Shown: positions 1-7,258 of the stretch, in pieces
Numbering within the stretch: the stretch's first letter is position 1
How the letters are laid out: the number at the start of each line of letters is the position of its first letter
Assembly (NCBI GenBank): GCA_000720805.1
Contig: JODI01000027.1
Location: forward strand, 1-64,000
Origin: Streptomyces violaceoruber
GTDB taxonomy: Bacteria > Actinomycetota > Actinomycetes > Streptomycetales > Streptomycetaceae
Direction: 5' to 3'
DNA: 64,000 nt
Translations under genes and position numbers: made by a program
Notes under the pieces: generated by a model
What the model was told of the DNA's origin: nothing
What the model saw: only the letters and a program-made list of their open reading frames with translations
Database searches by the model: none

Positions 1-1
1 A

Positions 2-64
2 CAGTGCAGTCGCGAGGGTTTCGAGGTCTGTCGTCACAAACGGACCAACGAGACCCTCGCTTAA
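2..64 (+). other. possible 3' end of an upstream gene, with a hairpin
   Basis: An open frame enters from the left edge and ends at a TAA at 62-64, giving about 20 residues. The same bases hold an inverted repeat with 8-bp arms (GCGAGGGT at 12-19, ACCCTCGC at 53-60) separated by 33 nt. This could be the tail of a gene, a terminator or a mobile-element end. Too little lies in the window to decide. Confidence 0.2.
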
Positions 65-92
65 TGCACCCGGCCCCTTCGGACTTACTCGT

Positions 93-830
93 CTAGGCCA
101 CGCCACCGTTGGCGAACAGGATCTGGCCGTTGATCCAGCGTGCGGGGCCGGCGAGGAAGGCGACGGTCTCGGCGATGTCGTCGGGCGTGCCGAGCCGCTC
201 CAGCGGAGCGGCCTTGGAGAGGTTGTCGATCGTCGTCTGGTCCTTGCCCGCGAGGAACAGCGGCGTGGCGGTGGGGCCGGGAGCCACGGCGTTGACCGTG
301 ATGTCCTTGCCGCGCAGCTCGCGGGCCAGGACGAGGGTCATGGCCTCGACGGCGCCCTTGCTCGCCGCGTAGGCGCCGTAGGTGGGGAACTGCAGACGGG
401 TGACGGACGTGGAGAAGTTGATCAGTGCGCCGCCGCCGCGCAGCCGTCGGGCGGCCTGCTGGGAGACGACGAAGGTGCCGCGGATGTTGGTGCGGTGCAT
501 GCGGTCCAGGTCGTCCAGGTCGAGGGTGGCGATCGGCGAGAGGAGCATGACGCCCGCCGTGTTGACGACCACGTCGATCCCGCCGAACTCCGCCTCGACG
601 GCGTCGAAGGCCGCGGCCATGGCGTCCTCGTCGGCGACATCACCGCCCACGGGGATGGCCGCACCGCCCTTCGCCTTCACGGCGGCGACCGTCTCGTCGG
701 CCCTGGCCTTGTTGTCCGCGTAGTGCACGGCGACGGCGAAGCCGTCCTGGACGAGACGCTCGATCACGGCTCGGCCGATACCGCCGGTGCCGCCAGTGAC
801 GAGCGCGACGCGCGGAGTGGGGTCCGTCAT
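93..830 (-). CDS. SDR family NAD(P)-dependent oxidoreductase
   Basis: Cytoplasmic short-chain dehydrogenase/reductase of 245 aa, a normal size for the classical SDR group. The N-terminal cofactor motif TGGTGGIG follows the first beta strand, NTAG lies in the middle, and the catalytic YxxxK appears as YGAYAASK. The C-terminal GQILFANGG matches the usual SDR ending. A longer reading frame is open upstream, but ATG at 830 has GAAGGA nine bases before it and places the first beta strand correctly. The gene is divergent from the TetR gene at 1140, the standard arrangement in which the regulator controls the enzyme. Substrate is unknown. Confidence 0.9.
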   Translation of the reverse strand: MTDPTPRVALVTGGTGGIGRAVIERLVQDGFAVAVHYADNKARADETVAAVKAKGGAAIPVGGDVADEDAMAAAFDAVEAEFGGIDVVVNTAGVMLLSPIATLDLDDLDRMHRTNIRGTFVVSQQAARRLRGGGALINFSTSVTRLQFPTYGAYAASKGAVEAMTLVLARELRGKDITVNAVAPGPTATPLFLAGKDQTTIDNLSKAAPLERLGTPDDIAETVAFLAGPARWINGQILFANGGVA

Positions 831-942
831 GATGACCAGTCCTTCGAATCGGTTGGGTGGGAAGTGTTCCGGGAGTGGGATGCGGAAGGCGGGACGTTCA
901 CGCGGTGGCACCACTCGAACACATCGACGCTCTCGCTGTTAC

Positions 943-957
943 GTTATCGACGATAAC
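943..957. promoter_or_regulatory. candidate TetR operator
   Basis: A perfect inverted repeat GTTATCG-A-CGATAAC lies between the divergent SDR and TetR genes. A further CGATAAC half-site occurs at 995-1001. Position and symmetry suit binding by the TetR protein encoded at 1140. Binding is inferred. Confidence 0.55.
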
Positions 958-1139
958 AGCACCTGAGATCAGTGACAACAATTTCTCGTGAGCATCGATA
1001 ACGCCATGGTGGGCGAGGGCGTGAGACCAAGTCTTCGCCGGGCGTGCGAGTACCGCCACCGAGTGGGCCGGGAGTCGAGTGCGCCCGCTTCGTCCACACA
1101 GCACACCACTGCTCACGCGCAACCGTTAACATCGATGCC

Positions 1140-1883
1140 ATGACAGCGAGTGACGCGATCCCGCAGCCGCGCGAGCGCATCCTGCAAGCGGCGGCGGACC
1201 TGCTGGCCCACGGCGGGCGGGAGGCGGTCTCCACCCGGTCCGTCAGCGCGGCCGCGGGCGTCCAGGCTCAGACCATCTACCGGCACTTCGGCGACATGAA
1301 GGGGCTGCTCGACGAGGTCGCGCGGCAGGGCTACGCGGCCTACCTCGCCGACAAACAGGCCAACCTCACGTCCGGGGACCCGGTCGAGCAGCTGCGTCAC
1401 GGCTGGGACCTGCACGTGGCCTTCGGCCTCACCAACCCCGCCGTGTACCGGCTCCTCTACACCGACCCGCGCCCGGGCGAGGGCGCCGCGGTCATGGGCG
1501 AGGCGTACGACATCCTCGTACGGCTCGTCACCCGGGTCGCCGAGGCGGGCCGGCTGCGCATGGGCGTCGAGGCCGCGGCGGCGATGATCCACGCCACGGG
1601 CATCGGAGTGACGGTCACACTGATCAGCGCCGACGCCGCCGGCCGGCTCTCCGACCATGAGGGGCTGTCGGAGAACACCCGCGACGCCGTCCTCGCGGCG
1701 CTGGTCACCGACGAGGAGCAGGCCACGGCCGAGGACACGCGCGCGGCGGTCGGCGTCCGGCACGCCGTGGCCCTGAAGGCCCTCCTCGGCGAGGAGGCCC
1801 TGCCGTTCACCGCGGGCGAGCAGGCCCTGCTGACCGAATGGCTGACCCGCCTCGTCACCCCGGCGGCGCCCGCCGGCCGGTAG
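1140..1883 (+). CDS. TetR/AcrR family transcriptional regulator
   Basis: 247-aa regulator. Residues about 10-60 form the TetR helix-turn-helix (RERILQAAADLL, then STRSVSAAAGVQAQTIYRHF), followed by a ligand-binding domain typical of the family. ATG 1140 is chosen because the DNA-binding helices start directly after it; the frame stays open upstream to 1044 without family-like sequence. It probably represses itself and the divergent SDR through the palindrome at 943-957. The inducer is unknown. Confidence 0.9.
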   Translation: MTASDAIPQPRERILQAAADLLAHGGREAVSTRSVSAAAGVQAQTIYRHFGDMKGLLDEVARQGYAAYLADKQANLTSGDPVEQLRHGWDLHVAFGLTNPAVYRLLYTDPRPGEGAAVMGEAYDILVRLVTRVAEAGRLRMGVEAAAAMIHATGIGVTVTLISADAAGRLSDHEGLSENTRDAVLAALVTDEEQATAEDTRAAVGVRHAVALKALLGEEALPFTAGEQALLTEWLTRLVTPAAPAGR

Positions 1884-2002
1884 CTCCGTCGTGCGGTACG
1901 CCCGGTCGCGAGGCACGACGCCGGCATCCGGACCGAGTGACGGCCCGCCGACTGCTGGACCTGAGGGGAGCCGCGGCCGTACGGCCGGCGGTACCGGCCT
2001 AC

Positions 2003-2029
2003 GCCCCGGACGCCCCGGACGCCCCGGAC
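2003..2029. repeat. 9-bp tandem repeat, three copies
   Basis: GCCCCGGAC occurs three times in tandem, followed by a partial fourth copy (GCCCC) at 2030-2034. It lies in the spacer between the TetR gene and the dnaK remnant. The following 100 bases also hold several degenerate copies of a TCCCGGTAG-like word. No function is evident, and no HAIR-type heat-shock operator (CTTGAGT-N7-ACTCAAG) was found here. Confidence 0.7.
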
Positions 2030-2194
2030 GCCCCATGGTGTGGCCAACTATCGGTCTCGGCGGTCACCGGTGGCGCCCGACGCCTCGGCAGTCCGCAGAA
2101 CTTCCCGGTAGTTTTTTCGGTAGGCCCCATTAGCTCCCGGTAGATCCTGGAAGCTCCCGCTAGTTCCCGGCACCCCGTGAGGAGGGAGAACCAG

Positions 2195-2965
2195 ATGACT
2201 CGCTCGGTCGGTATCGGCCTCGGCACGACGAACTCGGTGGTCTCGGTCCTTGAGGGCGGCGCGTCCGGAGTCATCACCAACACGGAGGGCGCGCGGACCA
2301 CCCGGGTCGTGGCGTTCGCCGAGAACGGTGAGGTGCTCGTCGGCGAGGTCGCGAAACGGCAGGCCGTGACGAACGTCGAGCGCACCGTCCGCTCCGTGAA
2401 GCGGCACATCGGGGACCACGGCCGGCGATTCCCGGAGAGCGGAGGCGTCGACGGCGAGCGGTACACCGCCCAGGAGATCTCCGCGCGCGTACCGCGGAAG
2501 CTGAAGCGGGACGCGGAGGCGTACCTGGGCGAGGACGTCACCGACGCGGTGATGACCGTGCCGGCGTACTTCGACGACACTCAGCGGCAGGCGACCGAGG
2601 AGGCCGGTGAGATCGCGGGACCGAACGTCCTGCGGATCATCAACGAGCCCACGGCCGCGGACCGCAGGCGGCGCGAGGTGGCAGAGACACGCAACCAGGC
2701 CGAACAGTTCGTCCACCGGACCGAGAAGATCACCGCGGACAACCCGGACAGGATGCCCGCGGAGGCGAGGAACGAGACGGGGACGGCGCCGGCCCGTCGG
2801 AAGGCGCGGCTGAAGGACGAGAGCGCGGACGCGGCGTCGCTCCGGCAGGCCATGGACCGTGCGGCGCAGGCGGCTCAGAAGATCGGCACGGCGCTGTACG
2901 AGCAGGCCGCTGAAGAGACCGTGGACGCCGAGATCGTCGACGACGACCGGCCGGAGGCGGGCTGA
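2195..2965 (+). pseudogene. internally deleted DnaK (Hsp70) homologue
   Basis: 256-aa frame against about 620 aa for a full DnaK. Residues 1-155 match the start of the Hsp70 ATPase domain ([32 protein letters not shown]). At D156 it jumps, in frame, to sequence typical of the C-terminal lid ([14 protein letters not shown]). The rest of the ATPase domain, the linker and the beta substrate-binding domain are absent. The first phosphate-binding Asp is Gly (IGLGTTNS, G8), so ATPase activity is very unlikely. ATG 2195 has GGAGGGAG upstream. The grpE copy starts right after its stop. The reading frame is intact, so a small regulatory product is possible, but a decayed duplicate of the housekeeping gene is more likely. 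Confidence 0.75.
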
Positions 2966-2967
2966 CC

Positions 2968-3477
2968 ATGGAAAAGGGCCGACCGCACGCGGAGGACACG
3001 AAGCTGCAGAGCCTGCTGAATGAGCGCACGGCGGATCTCCAGCGAGTGAAGGCCGAGTACGACAACTACCGCAAGCGGGTACGTCGGGACCGGTTGGCCG
3101 TACGCGAGATCGCGGTGACCAACGTGCTGACCGCCCTGCTGCCCGTACTGGACGCCGTCGACCGCGCGTACGAGCACGAGCCCATGACGCCGGGCCTCAA
3201 GGACATCATCAGCACCCTGGAGACCCAGCTCGCCGGGCTCGGGATGCAGGCGTTCGGCGAGGAGGGAGACGTCTTCGACCCCACTCGGCACGAAGCCCTC
3301 ACCCACCACCTCGACGCCACGTCCCGCCACCTGACCTGCACCAAGGTGCTGCGCACCGGATACCGGCTCGGTGACCATCTGCTGCGTCCGGCCCACGTGG
3401 AAGTCACCGGGCCGCCTCCACCCGGCGGACAGCCGGAGGACCCGGCCCGGCCCGCACACGATCAGGCGCCGGGCTGA
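2968..3477 (+). CDS. GrpE-like nucleotide exchange factor
   Basis: 169-aa GrpE homologue. The long N-terminal coiled-coil is recognisable (LQRVKAEYDNYRKRVRRDR), followed by the four-helix part and the C-terminal beta domain (VFDPTRHEALTHH, LRTGYRLGDHLLRPAHVEV). The acidic N-terminal extension usual in GrpE is short, and the tail is proline-rich. GrpE exchanges ADP on DnaK in the cytoplasm. It starts 2 bases after the truncated dnaK and is probably co-transcribed. No dnaJ or hspR follows, so this is likely an accessory copy. Whether it serves the housekeeping DnaK or is itself decaying cannot be told. Confidence 0.8.
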   Translation: MEKGRPHAEDTKLQSLLNERTADLQRVKAEYDNYRKRVRRDRLAVREIAVTNVLTALLPVLDAVDRAYEHEPMTPGLKDIISTLETQLAGLGMQAFGEEGDVFDPTRHEALTHHLDATSRHLTCTKVLRTGYRLGDHLLRPAHVEVTGPPPPGGQPEDPARPAHDQAPG

Positions 3478-3502
3478 AGCACACGGGACCGGATGCAGAC
3501 CA

Positions 3503-5260
3503 TCACTCCGGGTCGGTGGCGTTCCCCAGGGAAGCCGTGGTGATCGTCATGGGGGTGCCCGTGACGGCGATGAGGTACATGTGCTGGTCCTGACTGGTGG
3601 GAAGGGCCCGGTGGCCACCCTTGGGCCGCACGACGTACACGGCCGTGCTGTGCGGGGCGATGGTGGTGGGCCCCGCGGTGATGGTCCACCAGTTGGAGGC
3701 GCTGTGACCCAAGCGGCTGGCGAAGTGCGGAGTGAGGGCGGTGCCGGTGGTGTTGACCGCGCGGACCGTGACGGAGGTGATCGCGGGGCGGGCGCCGCCG
3801 CTGAGGTGGGCGGTGAGGGTCATGTCGAGCGGAGGCGGGCTGGCGGCGGCGATGCCGGCGCACAGCAGGGCCGGCGTGACGAGTGCCGCGACGACGGCGG
3901 TCCTGGCGGAGCGGCCGCTGAGACGGGGGATGCGGGTGATGCGGGGTTCCCAGGCGGAGGCGAGGGACGAGGCGGGGACCGTCGCGGCGGCGGCCAGCCA
4001 CAGCGGGGTCATCATCAGGTAGTAGCCGTCCTGGGAACGCGTGGCGAGGTAGAAGGCCAGCCAGGGCAGCACGGTCAGGGCCGCTCCCAGGCGGCGGACG
4101 AAGAGCACGGTGGCGGTGAGCAGGCCCGCGAGGAGGAGCATGCTCGCGTGCGAGTAGTAGTCCAGGCGGCTGCTGCCGTCGGTGAAGTAGTAGGAGATGC
4201 CCATGAGGCCCTGGCCGTGCAGGATCGCCTTCTGGGTGAGGGGAAGCAGCAGCCCCTCCCACCAGGTGGTGAAGTTCTGGGCGGCGAAGTAGGCGTTGAT
4301 GGCGGCCCACGTCAGGGCCGCGACGCCGGTGAAGCGGGCGAGCACGGCGGTCGCGGGCCGGGCCCCGAGTTCGCCGCGCCGCACGGCGTACAGGCCGATC
4401 AGCAGGAACGGGAGCAGGAACCAGGCCAGTTGCTGGGCGGCGCAGGCGGCGCCCAGGCACACCGCCCGCAGCACGCCGCTCCGTCCCAGACGTCCGCCCG
4501 TGCCGGTGGCGGGCCAGCGGACCACCACCGGGACGAGGAGGGCCAGGGCCACGATGGCGGGGTAGCCGGCCCGGGCGTAGTTCGGCAGGAAACCGAAGCC
4601 GAGGCACACGGCGGTGGCCGCCGACCGCCAAGGCACCGGGAGCAGCAGCCACAGCGTGACCGCTCCGGCGATCAGCGCGCCGGTGGTGACCGCGGTGGCG
4701 GCCGCCGTCGAGTGCAGTACGGCGTGGACCGGCGCGGCGAGCAGAGCGGTCAGCGGCGGATAACCGTACGTCAGGTCCGCTCCGCCGGACATCGTCTTGG
4801 TCAGGCCGGACTTCGGAGTGCCGAAGAGCCAGGGCCAGGGCTGTCCGTAGACGGGACGGCCGTGCAGGATCTCACTCGCGGCCTGCGCGGTGAGCACGCC
4901 CTCGTCGGTGCCGGCGTGGTCCAGCCAGTAACCGCAGATCACCAGGGCCACCGCGAGGACGAGGACCGCGGCGTCCACCCGGACCAGTGCCCGCCTGCCG
5001 CGCACCGCCAGTGCGAGTACCGCGCACACGAGGATTCCCGCGTAGCAGACGGAGATGACCCCGGCGACGGGCGGATGGGTGAGCATCGCCTGGGTCCAGG
5101 CCGCGCGGGTTCCGATGAACAGGCTGATCGTGGCGATCAGCGTCATGCCCCGGTGCCACTGCTGCGGGGTGTCGTCGCTGCCGGCCATCCGCGGCCGAGC
5201 GATCGCGGACGGGGGCGCGTCGCGCTGCCGCACTCTGGTGCCGACAGTTTGGGTGCTCAT
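3503..5260 (-). CDS. polytopic membrane protein, GT-C glycosyltransferase-like
   Basis: 585 aa with about ten or more hydrophobic segments spread between residues about 35 and 480, then an extracytoplasmic beta-rich C-terminal domain (NTTGTALTPHF, WWTITAGPTTIAPHSTAVYVVRP). The architecture, with a first large loop rich in D, G and P after two membrane spans and W/Y-rich loops between later spans, resembles actinobacterial polyprenyl-phosphate-dependent GT-C (GT87 or ArnT-like) transferases. No catalytic residue can be assigned with certainty. ATG 5260 is preceded by GGAGAAGGTGG; an in-frame ATG at 5305 is a less likely start. It is divergent from the phosphatase gene at 5589. Confidence 0.7.
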   Translation of the reverse strand: MSTQTVGTRVRQRDAPPSAIARPRMAGSDDTPQQWHRGMTLIATISLFIGTRAAWTQAMLTHPPVAGVISVCYAGILVCAVLALAVRGRRALVRVDAAVLVLAVALVICGYWLDHAGTDEGVLTAQAASEILHGRPVYGQPWPWLFGTPKSGLTKTMSGGADLTYGYPPLTALLAAPVHAVLHSTAAATAVTTGALIAGAVTLWLLLPVPWRSAATAVCLGFGFLPNYARAGYPAIVALALLVPVVVRWPATGTGGRLGRSGVLRAVCLGAACAAQQLAWFLLPFLLIGLYAVRRGELGARPATAVLARFTGVAALTWAAINAYFAAQNFTTWWEGLLLPLTQKAILHGQGLMGISYYFTDGSSRLDYYSHASMLLLAGLLTATVLFVRRLGAALTVLPWLAFYLATRSQDGYYLMMTPLWLAAAATVPASSLASAWEPRITRIPRLSGRSARTAVVAALVTPALLCAGIAAASPPPLDMTLTAHLSGGARPAITSVTVRAVNTTGTALTPHFASRLGHSASNWWTITAGPTTIAPHSTAVYVVRPKGGHRALPTSQDQHMYLIAVTGTPMTITTASLGNATDPE

Positions 5261-5588
5261 GTCCACCTTCTCCACTCTGGTTACTACAACATGTAGAGCG
5301 GACATGTGCGCGCCAGGTTCATCAGTGGACGGCAAAAGGGTCATAAGAAGGTGGTCCGGTGTTCAGACTCCCGCCACCGCCGTCCGCTACGAGGGCGCCC
5401 GGGAAGCCGTCAGGTGGTCGCTGTTCTCTGCGCCGATCGGGGGATTTCCCGGTGGGCGTGCTGTTGTGACGGGCGGGTCCAGGGGTGGAGGGCGAAGATC
5501 GAGTGATGTGAACGCTCCTGGGGCGAGACACCGCGGACGCTCACGAAGGCGATCGGTGGTCGGCCTGTCAGGCCGGTGGGGAGTGGCT

Positions 5589-6830
5589 GTGACCGAGGGC
5601 GAACGGCAGCCCGGCAGGGCCGTGCCGGACCGGTCGGAGGGGTTCGGTGAGCGGCTGCTGGGGGTGCTGCTTGACCGGGCGCACGAGATGCCGCCGGCGT
5701 TGATCGCTCCGCTGATCGCCGAAGAGGTGGCGCGGGTCGGCGGACGCAAGGTCTCGGTCCTCCTGCAGGACTATGCGCAGGAAGTACTGGTGGCGCTGCC
5801 GGGGAGCGGACTGCATGTCGGTGAACCCGAGGTGATCGGTGACTCCCCGGCCGGCGAGGCCTTCCTGCGGATGGTCCCGGTCGAGGTCCCCCAGGCCGAC
5901 GGAGTTCGCCTGTACCTGCCGTTGTTGGACGGCAGCGACGAGGTGGGCGTCCTGGCGCTGACCCTGGACGCCGTCGACGACGACGACCGGCGCCTGCTGC
6001 GCAGACTCGCGGGCCTGGTCGCCGACATGCTGGTGACCAAGCACGCCTATACCGACCGCTTCTTCCAGGCCCGGCGCCGCGAACCGATGAGCGTGGCCGC
6101 GGAGATCCAGTGGTCCCTGCTGCCGCCGCTGACCATGTCCGTTCCGCAGGTCACGGTGAGCGGAATCCTCGAACCCGCCTACGACATCGCCGGCGACAGT
6201 TTCGACTACGCCCTCAACGACGACATCCTGCACGCGGCCGTGATCGACGCGATGGGCCACGGCCTGGACGCCGCCACGATGGCGACCATCGCCGTCGGCG
6301 CCTACCGGCACGCCAGACGCAGCGGTGTCAGCCTCGCCGAGAAGTACACGTTCATGGATCGGGCCATCGCCGAGCAGTTCGGGCCGGACCACTTCGTCAC
6401 CGCGCAGATGATGAACCTGAACATCGTCACCGGCCACCTGCAGTGGGTCAACGCCGGACATCCCGCACCCCTGCTGATCCGCGACCGCCGAGTCACCCGG
6501 TCGCTGGAAAGCCGGACCACCCTGCCCGTCGGTTTCGGCGGTGCCCCTCCTCAGGTCAGTGAATACACGCTCCAGCCCGGCGACCGGGTGCTGTGCTACA
6601 CCGACGGCCTGATCGAGGAGCGCGACGCCGACGGGGAGCCGTTCGGCGAAGAACGGCTCATCCGCTGCGTCAACCGTGTCGAACACGCCGAAGCAGGGGT
6701 ACGCGCGGACGGACTCCGGCTCTCCCGCACACTCAAGCGGGAACGCGGGGGCCGCACCAGCGATGACGCGACCCTGTTCCTCATCGAATGGCGCGGGGGC
6801 GCCGCCGACCACCTCGCCGTCGTGGAGTAG
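5589..6830 (+). CDS. SpoIIE-type PP2C serine phosphatase
   Basis: 413 aa. An N-terminal sensor-like domain of about 150 residues precedes a PP2C/SpoIIE phosphatase domain that begins near EIQWSLLPPL. Metal-binding motifs are present: AGDSFDY, DAMGHGLDA, YTDGLIEERD and SDDATLFLIEW. Such proteins dephosphorylate anti-sigma-factor antagonists in actinomycete stress and development pathways. GTG 5589 has GGGGAG five bases upstream; GTG 5508 is an in-frame alternative adding an Arg-rich stretch. No kinase or antagonist gene is next to it, so its partner is unknown. Confidence 0.88.
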   Translation: MTEGERQPGRAVPDRSEGFGERLLGVLLDRAHEMPPALIAPLIAEEVARVGGRKVSVLLQDYAQEVLVALPGSGLHVGEPEVIGDSPAGEAFLRMVPVEVPQADGVRLYLPLLDGSDEVGVLALTLDAVDDDDRRLLRRLAGLVADMLVTKHAYTDRFFQARRREPMSVAAEIQWSLLPPLTMSVPQVTVSGILEPAYDIAGDSFDYALNDDILHAAVIDAMGHGLDAATMATIAVGAYRHARRSGVSLAEKYTFMDRAIAEQFGPDHFVTAQMMNLNIVTGHLQWVNAGHPAPLLIRDRRVTRSLESRTTLPVGFGGAPPQVSEYTLQPGDRVLCYTDGLIEERDADGEPFGEERLIRCVNRVEHAEAGVRADGLRLSRTLKRERGGRTSDDATLFLIEWRGGAADHLAVVE

Positions 6831-7258
6831 ACCAAGGCCCGCACAGCTCTGACCGTTGTTTTTCGGCCACGTACAAGCCTGCGGTCTCTGTCTACTTGTC
6901 CACACGCTGACCAGTCAGCGAGAGGGATGACAGAGGGCCGGGAGTAGCTGGAGCAGCGGCGATTCAGGCAACTGTCTGGAAACGAATGATTGCTGGCAGT
7001 TGTCGTACGGGTTAACGTTGCGTCGCTGGCGGCCCCCACTGCGGGTGGCTCGGCCGTCATCCGAGCAACGGGGCTCTTCCGAACTTTCCTTCGCACAGGT
7101 CCGTCGACCTGCGCCTTTCTCCTGCGTCATCGTCGCTGCGCGCGGTCAACACGCGTCTGTGCGACCACACTTCGTATTCGTTCGCTCTTCCACTGCTGGC
7201 ATCTGGCGTTCACCGGCGATCGCTTGCCAAAAGTCATGTCTTCGCAAGGGAATCGCAG
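6831..7258. other. 428-bp leader region of the ATP-grasp cluster
   Basis: No convincing gene. It must hold the promoter of the nine-gene cluster that starts at 7259. A dyad (GGCAACTG at 6967-6974, CAGTTG at 6997-7002) could be an operator. A 9-codon ORF at 6986-7015 (MIAGSCRTG) has GGAAACGA just before its ATG; it may be a leader peptide or chance. The AT content around 6960-7020 is higher than in the flanking genes, as expected for a promoter. Confidence 0.4.

Noticed and set aside
2100..2194. Repeated CCCGGTAG-like words upstream of the dnaK remnant as heat-shock operators
   Set aside because: They do not match the HAIR or CIRCE consensus and are too degenerate to call.
3371..5296. Long + strand open frame of 641 codons opposite the membrane-protein gene
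   Set aside because: It is Gly/Arg/Asp-rich low-complexity sequence without motifs, the usual antisense shadow of a high-GC gene. The minus-strand frame has membrane spans and a ribosome-binding site.
6986..7015. 9-residue ORF (MIAGSCRTG) in the leader of the ATP-grasp cluster as a precursor peptide
   Set aside because: It is too short and isolated, and its upstream GGAAACGA is not a strong ribosome-binding site at proper distance. A leader-peptide role cannot be excluded but is not supported.
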